Shown: positions 9,101-18,216, numbered from the stretch's first letter. The stretch is DNA of 64,000 bases from Halorubrum persicum (GCF_002727125.1 NZ_NHOA01000113.1:35778-99777); one strand, 5' to 3'. Made by a program: numbers and translations. The notes: generated by a model not told the origin, from the sequence alone.

Positions 9101-12100
9101 GCCACAGACGCTCAAGCAGATGTTCGGGAATTCGGACACGCTGTTGAGCTTCGGTGTGACGGAGGTGGATGATGCTCGGATTATCGCCGAGCGGTTCGAC
9201 GACGACTCGATCGACTCGGGGACGCTCATGTCGCTGCCGGCGTACACGGCGCTCACGACGATCTCCACGATGGACGAGGACGGGCCGATGCGGTCGGACC
9301 CGCTTGCACCGGACACATTCGCGCCGTACCCGGCACGACGGACGCCCGAAGAGGCCGAAGAGATCATCGGCGAGAACCTCAAAGAGTACGGCGTCGACGC
9401 GCTCGAACAGAATCTCGAGGAGTCCGAGCACGCGTTGATGCATCTCGGCGGGGACAACGACCTGTCGAAGTGCTTCCTCGAAGCCGTGTGGTCGAAACAG
9501 ATCCGCGAGAACGCTCTCGACGCGCTGCCCGGCGAGTACGAGACACTCGAGCCGGCACCGGCGCTCAACATCAACCCACCGGAGATGCAGGACGACGAGA
9601 CGCTCACCGTTACCGTCGAGGAGGCGAACGAAGGCTTCCACCGGCGGACGTCGACACACTTCGAGGAGCTCCCCGATGGCGTACTGGTCGACCGGGAGTT
9701 CGTCAAGATAGTCGATGAAGAGGCTGAAGAAGAAGCCGACAACATCCGGGGGACCGGCGGGACGCCCGCGGGGCAAGTCCGGATCAACGACCCGAAGACA
9801 GAGCTGTCGATCACCGACAAGGGCATCCGGTCGGTACTAGAGCAGGCCGAAGACGACTCGCGGAACCAGACGGAGAAACACAACGAAGTCCTCCGCCGGG
9901 CGTTCGTGATGCTGTCGGCGACCGGAATGGAGGTCAGCATCGTCCAGCAGGACAACAAACAGGAGCTCCCCGACGCCGTGGCGTACCCACCCATCGACAC
10001 GACGGTCGACACGAAGCAGGCGTCACGGCTTCTTGAACAGTTCAAAGCCGACTACCCGATTGCCGCAGAGCTCTCTGACGGCGGTGTCATCGCGATCGAA
10101 GCGGAGACATCGACGTATAAAAAGCCGGCACACACGTTGCAGAATCTCGCCCGGGCTGCTCGGAGCGGCCAGCGGGCGATGTTCCTGACGCCAGAGATGG
10201 AGGCCAAAGACCGGACAGCACCCGTCGCCCGCGTCAATCACATCCTCACCGACCCGATGTTCATCCGCAAGCATCTCCGGATGCGCCCGAACGAGGACAC
10301 AGAGGATGCGGGTGAGCTTTCGGAGCGCGACCCGATGCCGCTGTACTACAACAAGACGGACTACCTTGAGTTGGGGACACCCACTGACGGTGAGCGCAAG
10401 CACGCACTCATCGAGAAAGGGAAACAGGCGGTCTGGATCCACACCCACGACGACCAGATCCAATTGTACGACGGCATGACCGACGGCGCAAAGAAGGGCG
10501 CACTCCGGATGGACGAAGGGTTCGGCTCGACGAACGCCTTCGACGTCTGGTGCCGCTTTGACGAGCACAACAATGAGTGGGTCGTCTACCCCGGTGGCGA
10601 AGTCCAACGCTACCCGACACTCGGTGATCTCTGCGAGGACTGGCAGCCCGTCTACGAACCGTTCGTCCCCGAACGCGAGTTCGAGGAGACACCCACAGAA
10701 GACGATTGGGACATTGTCCAGACGCCGCTCCCAGATTTCCTCTCGCCAGCAGACAAAGCCGACGACGAGGAGACTGACACCACCGGTGACGAGGAACCAC
10801 CAGAGGATGACGCGGAGACAGCTCCTGATGGAACGTACACCAACATCGAGGAAGTACCAGAGGAGGCTGCACTTGACCAGCAGAACTCTGACCATGACGA
10901 CGATGACACGGACATCGACTTAGACCGCGCCGGGTTCACACGGGAGGCAGTTCCCATCCCCGACCGGGTTCTGCCGAGCAAACTTCCGAACAACACCGAC
11001 AGCCACACCGGCGAATCCGTAACCGGCGGCGAGCAGCACACAACCATCTCCTCGAAGGCGCTGGAGTCGATGGTCCCCGAGAAGCACATGCCGGTCTACC
11101 GGGCAATGGCTGCTCTCGACATCGGGGAGAACGCCCGTGACCCGGTCGGCATCCACGACGACGGCAATTCCTCGGGTGAGGGCGAGACACCGGCCACGGA
11201 CGCGGCCGAGATGCCTGACGAGGAACCCGACCCAGACGTGGACACGACCGTGGATGAAGACGACCCGTTCGGCGTCGACGACGACAGCGCCGGGCCGGTC
11301 GGCATCCTCGAAGAAGACGACGACAATAGCAAGGGCCCGATTGACGCCTTGACATTCACCTACGACGCAGCAATGAACAACCTGAGAACAAAGTACATCG
11401 CCAATAGCGACGAAATCGACGAGAATAGCTCACCCGACGATATCGAAATCGACTCCGAAGCAGTCACCGACAAATTCGGCGCGAAAGATCCCACCGACGC
11501 CGACTTCTGGCAAGACGTATGGGACTCGGCGAACCTGAACCAGACCGAGGCCATCTTCCGGGAGAACCTGCCCGGTGCACTCCGGTACGGGCCCGGTGTC
11601 CGTGGTCCGCAGGCCGCCGACGCGATCAAGATCGGGATTGCGACGAACAAGCTCATGCCCGCCGGTGAGGATGCGCTCCGGCTGCCCGGACCGCGCGACT
11701 CTCCGCAAGATTACCTTACCGACGAGGAGATCGCGGAGATGCAACGGCGGGACAGCTGGGTTCCCGTGTGGGACGCCCTCGGAACGGACCACGATGCCAA
11801 CACCAATGTCTCGATGGCAGTAATCGCGATTAAACGGGAGTACGACTTCAGAAACCCGATGGCACGGGCCGCGATCGGTGCAGGCGTCGATGCCGGCGTC
11901 ATCAAAGAGGAAGGGAAGCAACTCGCACTCGGTGAGCGGACAGTCCCGGTGTTCTGGGATGAGCTACTGGACACCGCCGGGAACCAGCCGCATGACCCGC
12001 TCGCGGAGCAAGGCATGACCCTTGCCCTCTGGGATGCACACGACCTCTCTCAAGAACAGGCAGAAGCGACGATCGAGGCTGCCTGCGACCACGGCACAGT

Positions 12101-15100
12101 GTACCGCGACGACGAGACTGACCAGCTCAAGGTGAACACGCCACGCGACGAGAAAGGCCCCGAGATCGACCCTGTGGCCTTCGACCGGGATGCGTACCCG
12201 CCGAGCGAGGATGATGAGTCGGACTCCGACTCCGGTGGCGACGGTTCTGGTGACGACGACTCCGATGACGACCCGGACGGTGGCGACACACCAACCGAGA
12301 CAACTGACGAGGAATCTCCTGAGCAAACTTCTGAGGAACCCACAGAGATTACTGATCAGCAAACTCCTGAGCAAATTGGAGAGAATACCGACGACCAACC
12401 CGGCGCACAGAGCGACGCCGACGAAACGCGCCGCGTGGGACAGACCGCGGCCGGCGAGCCCCGTGCGGAGCCCAACAGCACGCTCGTCGACGCCGACCCG
12501 GAAGACCTCCGCTTGAGCCCCACGCCGGACCTCGGCGCGGTCCAAGCCTGCCTCGAAGAGGCGGCCCGCTTCTTCCACAGCCAGTTGGACACGACGATCG
12601 ACAACAACGTCACGTGGAACGAGGAACAGGCGTTCGAAGCGGGCTACCGGAAGCCCGAGACCCCGCGGGAATACTTCACCGCGCTCGACGAGCCCGACCC
12701 CGCCTACCCCGTCGAGCAAGATCCCGAGGCGGCCGACGCGATGCCGCCGAACGAGGACGCACAGACCTCCGGCATCCAGTCCACGGAGGATGCGGCAGAC
12801 AACACGGGGGAGCCCGAGGACTTCGCGGCAGACGGACAGGCCTACCAGTACCTCGGTGCCGACCACCGGGGGTGGAGCGATGAGCTCGTCGCCGACAAAC
12901 AACTTGGGTGGGCTCCCTCCTTCGGGAAGGAACTCTTCTTCCATCTCGAAAGCAAGGGGTTCAGTCACCACACGATGGTCGCGACGGGCCTCTTCACCAA
13001 GCCCACCGACGCCTACGGCGAGAACGACGAGGGTGAGGGGTACGTCGACTACACCACGCTCGATGATCCCGACAACCCGAACGACCTCTCGTGTCTCTTC
13101 CGGGGGCGGTACATCTTCCCGTACTACGACGAGGACGGCAAGGTGGCGTTCTTCATCGGGCGGCGGCCGGACTTCGACACTCAATACGGCACCCACACCG
13201 ACGACTTCACGGAGGGGAAGTACGCCAAGCTCGCGACGACGAAGAACTACACCATCGCCGACGAGCCGATCTACGGCCGTGAGACCATCGTCGAGGGCGA
13301 ACCCCTCGCGATTACCGAGGGAATGGCCGACGCGATCACGGCCCACGCACATGGCATCCCGTGCATCTCGCCGGTGACGAAGTCGTTCAAGATGAAACAC
13401 CGTGACGTGCTCGCCGACATCATCAAGCGCCGGGAGATCCCCGACGTGTACTTCCTCCAAGACTCTGACCCGCCAAAGCGGGTGGTCCTTGCGGAGGAAG
13501 ACCGCGACCACGACGAGCGCCGGTGTGAACGCGACATGGCCCTGCGTGAGTTGTTCTGTACGGGCGCGTTCCCCGGCGACGAGATGTTCACCCAGAAGCT
13601 GGTTGTCGAAGCCGCTCGCGACGGGACGCTCCAAGACAAACTCGACGATCAGGAGCTCCGTGTCGGGCCGCCCGCTGACGCCGACGTCGACGCCGACGAG
13701 ACGACGCCAGTGACAGCAGAGGAAGTCCCCGTTCACCTGTTGGAGACACAGGGAGAATTCCGGTCGAAAGGCCCCATCAGCGAAGTGATCGAACTCCACC
13801 AGCACGGGCCGGGCGTCGACAGCGCGGTCAACATGGGCCGGGTACTCGACACCCACACGCCCTCGCCGGACGATACCTTCACGGGAAGCGTCCGGGCGTC
13901 GGCCGAAGTGTACCGTGAGGAAGTCCTCAATGGGGACGCCGATCTCGTCGAGGACAACGACGAGCTCTATGAGACCGTCGCGGCTCGGCTCGGAGCCATC
14001 GACGTAGAGACCGAGACGGATGAGACCGCACAGAGCGCCGATGCAGACGGGCAGACAGAGCTTGTGCCCGACGACGAGCCCGAGTACACGGACTACGGTG
14101 GGACGAACGTGTGGCTCCTTGAGCTGCCGCAGTTCGGCGATGAGAAACGCGACCTCGACGACTTCCTCCAAGAGGGCTGGCTCGCCTTGACACCGCCCGC
14201 CGACTGGGCGCTGCGCCTGTCGCTGGGGAACACGCCGGTCCCGCCTGACGATGTGACGGCGAACCTCGATCCGGCCCCGGCATGGATGCAGACGCTCGCC
14301 GATCGGGCGGACCCAGTTGGAGAATATCCGACCGGAATGGCCCCCGATTCACTCGGGTTCCCGACGGCCAATGACCTCCCCCAAACGGTGGGGACGATCA
14401 CCGTCGATGGGGCCGCCGCAGACCTCCCGATTTACGACCCATATATCATCCCGTCTGACCCCGACGCAGACCGGGATGAAATGGCGGCGACTCACCGGTG
14501 GCCTGTGGGTGATTTCGATGCGCTTCGCTCAGAGGGGAAGATGGCCGAGCCGATGCCCCAAGCACCCGGGGTCTACCCACCCCTCTCATTGTTCGGATTC
14601 ATCCCCACGATCCACCCGTCACAGCACCCCGCTGCGAAAGGCTCCATCGGGGGGCTGGTGAACGACGCCAACGACTCGATGGACGTCGACCCACAGGAGA
14701 TCGAAGCCCGGGTCGAAGAGGGTGACTATCGCGAGCTCACAGGGAGCCATAACCCCCTCTGGACACTCGACCTGCGCGACCTTGGACTCACGCCCGGCTC
14801 CCGTGGGAAAAACCCCTTCGGACACTTCGGTGAATCGGAGAATTACTTCGTCGTGATCGACGACGAAACCGCCTACTGTCACAAGCGGAATGCCCTCTAT
14901 AACTTCCAGCATTTCGCGCTGTGTGACATGGGGAAGCGCGACCCCAAATATTCGGCAAGTGGTCAGACTCTCGATGATTTGGAATACCTCCATCTCTGGA
15001 CCTACGCTCGCCAGAACAACCTCGTCCCAGAGCACACGCCCATCCCCCTCAAGGGGGTTGTTGGCTACGCGATCGAGCATGATTTTTGCGAGCCCGACGA

Positions 15101-15776
15101 CCTCGAACAATTCGACGGTTCGAAGGAAGATTCCGACGGGGATGGCGACGAATCGAACGGCGACTCCGACGGGAGTACCACGGCAGGCAAGCGCGCCTTG
15201 AAGCTCCCGGAGGGTACCTTCTTCCCAGTTCTCAAAGACATCGAGAAGACGACAGGATACACGCCGCCGCAGCTCGCCGATAGTGACTGGTCGGGTGAGG
15301 AAGATGGCGACGAGTCGAGTGAGCCAGCGGACGCACCCGACGTTGACACAGCGTCGATCGCACTCGACACAATGATGGACCGGTACGGAACCCTCGTCAC
15401 AGACGATGGCTTCCCACATCCGATGGTCCAGTTCGCAAACATCCTTCTCGAGATCGAAGACGACCTCGATGAGGCTCGGAAAGACGACGGGGCCACTCCC
15501 GTCTCTGACCTCCGGAGTGCGTACAACGCATGGGCGCAGATCAACACGCACAAGTTGGTTAAGGAAACTGATGTAACGGCAGATGAGTTGGACCTGTCGA
15601 CGTACGGTGTTGGCGGATTCGCAAGTAAGTTCCGCGCCGAACTCGGCATCAGTCCGACGTCGAAGAAGGTGTCTCTCGACGGGCGTGGTCGCGCCAAATG
15701 CTGGCTCGGATTGGAGCTCACTGACCCCGGCAAGAAGCTGGTTGACCTCGAAGATAAGTTCCCGATCGAAGAGTAG
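6144..15776 (+). CDS. Giant conjugation-type protein: VirD4/TraG-like ATPase fused to DnaG-like primase
   Basis: A single 3210-residue frame. Residues 1-420 are an N-terminal region of the type found before archaeal coupling ATPases (HLPGEEVNMTNVDW near 350). After an acidic linker, residues 640-1080 form a VirD4/TraG-like P-loop ATPase, with Walker A GSTGKGKST at 694-702 and Walker B IMDEFDD with D946/E947. Residues about 1265-1340 hold a PD-(D/E)XK-like pattern (P1276 D1277, then E1319-A-E1321). Residues 1788-2005 contain about three similar small domains (starting near 1788, 1872 and 1937). Residues 2230-2470 are a DnaG-type primase core: RGRYIFPYYDEDGKVAFFIG from 2320, then TOPRIM E2392 and D2440-x-D2442. 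The C-terminus (YNFQHFALCDMGKRDPKY) is uncharacterised. Expected role: DNA transfer coupled to priming in the recipient or at replication; the fused order is the unusual part. Confidence 0.85.
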   Translation: MLHPFNYFNDHTLPDWLKGPRHHQLGAREPDAPQINQVLVDTINEAAEGYAGSLNRVRPHKEEDGLKYAEELIAGFHNESVSHSKLAQRFNLAEQPKKFSFEMVLTDETVKFHWGLPDSIHQREFRQQVSGLYPNSEIKPVDNPFPEIEPGMYLAGGKLELEQHKYRPLRGTSGPDAFETDPLRSTLSELVGYSNEVAIVQFVFTPAGPNWTEGHMPHEWSADQINDGLTYGRVNGSYWNPRLDDPSAKDLRAAEEVLNQEGKQAYYLNIRFLVFASSPDIAKHHAHGIGSVFSSQYHNEETGQTLLPLAFKEQGVKELARRTAAREFSYDQTSLNVSELAGLAHLPGEEVNMTNVDWTRKGVGNRPPAQANRTTKPPDMRVNRDLSEIGGEASAMASLSGDHTEETDTVGTDAPEEEDNIFMKGLGTVLRFFFDDTTDSDDGDDGPTKTVDVDSSPEKQEAFNELYRQFIHGEVTREKIKSQFNDNVADNLIRKFQNRRADELGIDLEEYDARDDVFSAPGARTTPDEEETPATDADESDTGSSTKSQTPSGPDIPPEDAEGVTDLPATPDDDLPETTDDSTGPPSPYTRGRENPAHHSHYTYDQSDTDVQLRREPGLQRYFPFELTATASGKGRAQEGDIFAGFDVRDRLVHSHTHHPDEPIWLGYDNNPMDGIREIGLEPFSWFRHMTIFGSTGKGKSTTLNMMMNQIARKDYGFVFIDPKGDTVDDLITQLPEERMDDIVWIEPGSETYDQVAGINFLEPGECETQIEFDREVESIINDLRAVLRGGEYWGPKMEGITSNVARAMIRSRRKFTLVDMYYVLADNESRAKFSNVVSQEGMSFIHEYTTKIAEMDVEEIDPVLRRIQDWVEDPISRGIVAHRDGTINISHAVEEGKIILVRNTVRSDEIRKVVSTGIMRRVWSTIRKREKVEEADREPFFAIMDEFDDIASENMALDKMLSKARSGKMGVITCLQNPSQVRDIAPQTLKQMFGNSDTLLSFGVTEVDDARIIAERFDDDSIDSGTLMSLPAYTALTTISTMDEDGPMRSDPLAPDTFAPYPARRTPEEAEEIIGENLKEYGVDALEQNLEESEHALMHLGGDNDLSKCFLEAVWSKQIRENALDALPGEYETLEPAPALNINPPEMQDDETLTVTVEEANEGFHRRTSTHFEELPDGVLVDREFVKIVDEEAEEEADNIRGTGGTPAGQVRINDPKTELSITDKGIRSVLEQAEDDSRNQTEKHNEVLRRAFVMLSATGMEVSIVQQDNKQELPDAVAYPPIDTTVDTKQASRLLEQFKADYPIAAELSDGGVIAIEAETSTYKKPAHTLQNLARAARSGQRAMFLTPEMEAKDRTAPVARVNHILTDPMFIRKHLRMRPNEDTEDAGELSERDPMPLYYNKTDYLELGTPTDGERKHALIEKGKQAVWIHTHDDQIQLYDGMTDGAKKGALRMDEGFGSTNAFDVWCRFDEHNNEWVVYPGGEVQRYPTLGDLCEDWQPVYEPFVPEREFEETPTEDDWDIVQTPLPDFLSPADKADDEETDTTGDEEPPEDDAETAPDGTYTNIEEVPEEAALDQQNSDHDDDDTDIDLDRAGFTREAVPIPDRVLPSKLPNNTDSHTGESVTGGEQHTTISSKALESMVPEKHMPVYRAMAALDIGENARDPVGIHDDGNSSGEGETPATDAAEMPDEEPDPDVDTTVDEDDPFGVDDDSAGPVGILEEDDDNSKGPIDALTFTYDAAMNNLRTKYIANSDEIDENSSPDDIEIDSEAVTDKFGAKDPTDADFWQDVWDSANLNQTEAIFRENLPGALRYGPGVRGPQAADAIKIGIATNKLMPAGEDALRLPGPRDSPQDYLTDEEIAEMQRRDSWVPVWDALGTDHDANTNVSMAVIAIKREYDFRNPMARAAIGAGVDAGVIKEEGKQLALGERTVPVFWDELLDTAGNQPHDPLAEQGMTLALWDAHDLSQEQAEATIEAACDHGTVYRDDETDQLKVNTPRDEKGPEIDPVAFDRDAYPPSEDDESDSDSGGDGSGDDDSDDDPDGGDTPTETTDEESPEQTSEEPTEITDQQTPEQIGENTDDQPGAQSDADETRRVGQTAAGEPRAEPNSTLVDADPEDLRLSPTPDLGAVQACLEEAARFFHSQLDTTIDNNVTWNEEQAFEAGYRKPETPREYFTALDEPDPAYPVEQDPEAADAMPPNEDAQTSGIQSTEDAADNTGEPEDFAADGQAYQYLGADHRGWSDELVADKQLGWAPSFGKELFFHLESKGFSHHTMVATGLFTKPTDAYGENDEGEGYVDYTTLDDPDNPNDLSCLFRGRYIFPYYDEDGKVAFFIGRRPDFDTQYGTHTDDFTEGKYAKLATTKNYTIADEPIYGRETIVEGEPLAITEGMADAITAHAHGIPCISPVTKSFKMKHRDVLADIIKRREIPDVYFLQDSDPPKRVVLAEEDRDHDERRCERDMALRELFCTGAFPGDEMFTQKLVVEAARDGTLQDKLDDQELRVGPPADADVDADETTPVTAEEVPVHLLETQGEFRSKGPISEVIELHQHGPGVDSAVNMGRVLDTHTPSPDDTFTGSVRASAEVYREEVLNGDADLVEDNDELYETVAARLGAIDVETETDETAQSADADGQTELVPDDEPEYTDYGGTNVWLLELPQFGDEKRDLDDFLQEGWLALTPPADWALRLSLGNTPVPPDDVTANLDPAPAWMQTLADRADPVGEYPTGMAPDSLGFPTANDLPQTVGTITVDGAAADLPIYDPYIIPSDPDADRDEMAATHRWPVGDFDALRSEGKMAEPMPQAPGVYPPLSLFGFIPTIHPSQHPAAKGSIGGLVNDANDSMDVDPQEIEARVEEGDYRELTGSHNPLWTLDLRDLGLTPGSRGKNPFGHFGESENYFVVIDDETAYCHKRNALYNFQHFALCDMGKRDPKYSASGQTLDDLEYLHLWTYARQNNLVPEHTPIPLKGVVGYAIEHDFCEPDDLEQFDGSKEDSDGDGDESNGDSDGSTTAGKRALKLPEGTFFPVLKDIEKTTGYTPPQLADSDWSGEEDGDESSEPADAPDVDTASIALDTMMDRYGTLVTDDGFPHPMVQFANILLEIEDDLDEARKDDGATPVSDLRSAYNAWAQINTHKLVKETDVTADELDLSTYGVGGFASKFRAELGISPTSKKVSLDGRGRAKCWLGLELTDPGKKLVDLEDKFPIEE

Positions 15777-16073
15777 TTAGCCGCCACCGCGCCCCCTCGT
15801 TTTCACTTTTCGCTACTCACTTCACACCGATAGCTATCAGATTTAGTATGCAGTTTTGGCGCGACATTGAGTGCCACTTCACCCACCCGAGTCACTGTCC
15901 AATACACCATTGGCGACCAGTTTGTGCTACCGACAGCAGCCACTAATCTCCCATCAATTCCCCACCCAGATCGTCACCTGAGTCGGCCCGATCTCCAGAG
16001 ATAGCACAGCCGATTCTTCAGCTGGACGCGCCCCTGCTCATAGCCAATTTTCAGCGCCGAAATACCCTCCAAC

Positions 16074-16130
16074 ACCCCCTCCGACACCCCTCCGACACCC
16101 CGACGCAGTCATGCGATTGTCCGAGGGGGT
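16074..16130. repeat. Hairpin repeat unit A (oriT/origin candidate)
   Basis: Left arm ACCCCCTCCGACA at 16074-16086 and right arm TGTCCGAGGGGGT at 16118-16130 pair with one mismatch. The loop contains another CCCCTCCGACA and the conserved CAGTCATGCGATTGTC core. A second, better-paired copy lies at 16475-16516 and an inverted half copy at 16300-16319. Confidence 0.7.
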
Positions 16131-16234
16131 ACTCCACGGTCTTCGAACCGACTATTTCACCCGGATTCCGAGAATTCTCAAAACCAGTCAAATTTCACTG
16201 ATATACGCGTGGAATATGGGAGATCATGAAATCC

Positions 16235-16258
16235 TGAAAATAACTAGACGGGGGCGGA
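16235..16258 (+). repeat. 24-base direct repeat, copy 1
   Basis: tgaaaataactagacggggg followed by yGGA: identical to 16410-16433 apart from one base. It lies between hairpin units A and C in a gene-free region after the giant transfer gene. Confidence 0.75.
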
Positions 16259-16299
16259 TGTCTTAGGGGGTCTAGAAATCATCGGCCACCCCTCGGACA

Positions 16300-16319
16300 C
16301 CCCTCAGACAATCGCATGA
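16300..16319 (-). repeat. Inverted half copy of the hairpin core (unit B)
   Basis: cccctcagacaatcgcatga is the reverse complement of the TCATGCGATTGTCxGAGGGG core found in units A and C, with one difference. It is followed upstream by a second ACCCCTCGGACA (about 16288-16299). Confidence 0.7.
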
Positions 16320-16409
16320 AGGCACGGACTTCAGACAATCCAAACACACCAGCTTTTGACTTTCTTTCGCATATAACAGTCACAATCTCGATACGTCGAC
16401 GTTTTAGAG

Positions 16410-16433
16410 TGAAAATAACTAGACGGGGGTGGA
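16410..16433 (+). repeat. 24-base direct repeat, copy 2
   Basis: Second copy of the GAAAATAACTAGACGGGGG-type repeat, 175 bases after the first and 41 bases before hairpin unit C. Confidence 0.75.
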
Positions 16434-16474
16434 AGACGGCGATATTTCGGCGAAAAAATCGTCCGAGTAGCACC

Positions 16475-16516
16475 CCCCTCCGACATCCCGGCGCAGTCAT
16501 GCGATTGTCGGAGGGG
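16475..16516. repeat. Hairpin repeat unit C
   Basis: Perfect 11-base-pair stem: CCCCTCCGACA at 16475-16485 and TGTCGGAGGGG at 16506-16516. The 20-base loop carries the GCAGTCATGCGAT core shared with unit A. Typical of nicking or single-strand origin structures, although no relaxase site is proven. Confidence 0.75.
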
Positions 16517-16519
16517 TGA

Positions 16520-17959
16520 TCGACCAATACTGAGTCACCCCCAATATGACTGGCTCGCATACCCGAGATACCCGCGGATAGCCGTTTCAGCGGGTTTCCA
16601 GAATCGGACTTAATTTCACCCTCTCAGAAAACCGGCTATTTCGGCAGCGGCGTGTTGAAAAGGTACGATATACCCCTGTTGGGTGGGGGTGTTCAGGCCA
16701 GAAGGCCAAGAGTAAGAAGAGTGATACAGCAGTAGACAGGGACCACCCCAGTAATCCCCTGAAGGGGACTGGGTATCTGGAGACAGAGGAAGGAGGGAGA
16801 GGAAGGGGGAAGTGGACAGCAGAATCAGCATGGACCTCACACGGCATCCAGCCTCACTCACCACTCCCATCCAGACGGCGGTCAGTATCCACGACCGCCT
16901 CAGACCACATCCGTTCCACCACGATATCTCTCAGATTACTGAGGCACAGACCACCCCGAACTTCCCGAGGGTCAGTCGGACCCAACACAACGACAACACT
17001 CACGACTCCGATCGGCGTCACCGAGACCACACAGGACACCTCCAGCTGGCCGGCGGCCACACACCACTCGGCACTCTCTCCCCTCGGCGGGACGACGACG
17101 TCGACGTCGACACGACACCACATCCGTTCACCTCACTCAGACGGCGACACCTCGATCCATCTCCCCGTCGATTCACGACTCCACGACCAGTATCACTTTT
17201 CGGAGACATCCACCGGCAGTCGGCCTCAGTATTCAGACGCCATTCGGCTGGCAGACACCACCGGACCAGACGCCGTGGGGGACGGCTGCACCACTCGGCG
17301 AGACCTCACCTCCGACGTCGGTGACCGACTCCAAACGACGACGGCGTCACTCCCGACGAGATACCGATCGCCACTCGTCGACGCCGACCGGCGTCTCTCA
17401 CCAACGGGGTATCGCCCAGCCTCTCAGTGACGGTCGTCACCACGACGATCAGCACCACAGTCGCGACGACACTACGCCGCTTCGAACTGGATACCCGAGA
17501 GGCTGCTACTGGACAACTGGATCCACAACGAGGGAAACCCCTCACGAAACTGACTATCGCCACGCCGGCGACGGCGACCCCCCAGACGGCTGGGTCACAG
17601 CCACGACGAACGGCCACTGCATGACGGCCAGCCAGACGGCGACCGACCGGTGACGGTTCCACCCCGATCTCGACTCGGCGGTCGACCCACCTCGAGGACG
17701 GGTGTCCCCCCGACGATTCTCGCCATCTCTACCCGGCGACGACTGTCCCTCGGCGACAGCATCCGCTCAGCTCCTCAGGCGGAAACCTCTCAGTCTCCTG
17801 ATGGACCCAAAGCTGTCCACGAGCCACCCCTCTAGCGAGGGGGCCTCGCTCTGTCTCAACACGGTGCAACGGACCGCCACCTCAACCCGACGAGGCATCG
17901 GCAGGCCCCACCCGAATGGTAGCATTATTGCTGGCGTCCAGAGACGAGGTTTCAACACA
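16520..17959. other. C-rich, strand-asymmetric stretch without a supportable gene
   Basis: About 1.4 kb between the hairpin cluster and the next small gene. The plus strand is rich in CAC, GAC and ACC and poor in T and G from about 16,830 to 17,700. Because of composition several frames stay open, but their translations are His/Arg- or Thr-rich and match nothing I recognise (for example 16812-17324). Short repeats occur: CCACATCCGTTC at 16,905 and 17,119, and CAGACGG many times. It may be a decayed gene, a structured RNA or part of an origin/transfer region; nothing decides between them. Confidence 0.4.
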
Positions 17960-18163
17960 ATGAACGCACTACTCGCACTGCTGCTGTTCGGCATCGGCGT
18001 GGTCTTCAGCATCGTCCTCGCAATCGCCTTCCTCTTCGCCATCATCGCCAACGCCAACACGGCTGACGCATCGGACGGCTGCGACTACTGCGACAGCGAC
18101 TCGGCGACCCGTCTCGGCGGTGGTGAGGTCGCCTGTTCGGACTGCCGTCGGACGCACCTCTGA
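17960..18163 (+). CDS. Small membrane protein with C-terminal zinc ribbon
   Basis: A 67-residue protein. Residues 1-31 form one hydrophobic helix (NALLALLLFGIGVVFSIVLA), and the tail carries two CxxC pairs (CDYCDSDSATRLGGGEVACS, then DC), a rubredoxin-like zinc knuckle. I chose the ATG at 17960 because the longer frame (from 17702) has unrelated Ser/Arg-rich sequence. It heads a series of tiny genes on the same strand and is followed by a T-rich terminator at about 18,201. Role unknown; membrane anchoring with the knuckle in the cytoplasm is inferred. Confidence 0.7.
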   Translation: MNALLALLLFGIGVVFSIVLAIAFLFAIIANANTADASDGCDYCDSDSATRLGGGEVACSDCRRTHL

Positions 18164-18200
18164 CCACGCCGCAAAACGGACCCAGTACGGCTGGTCGTCC

Positions 18201-18216
18201 GCCTCTTTTTTTGCGC
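18201..18216 (+). terminator. T-rich terminator-like sequence, copy 1
   Basis: GCCTCTTTTTTTGCGC lies 38 bases after the stop of the 67-residue gene. Almost the same string recurs just after the gene ending at 19146. T-tracts are archaeal termination signals. Confidence 0.6.

Noticed and set aside
8646..10045. Two long minus-strand frames (376 and 418 residues)
   Set aside because: Antisense shadows of the ATPase domain; no recognisable motifs.
11964..14171. 735-residue open frame on the minus strand
   Set aside because: It lies wholly opposite the giant gene and its Val/Arg-rich translation is the usual GC-rich shadow of real coding DNA.
15555..15563. GTTGGTTAA half-site inside the giant gene
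   Set aside because: Single half-site in coding DNA with no partner arm nearby; probably chance.
16074..16516. CRISPR array
   Set aside because: Repeats are few, in mixed orientation and unevenly spaced, with no cas genes.
16812..17324. 170-residue plus-strand frame
   Set aside because: His/Arg-rich composition follows the C-rich DNA; all three frames are similarly open and none has a ribosome-binding site or family resemblance.
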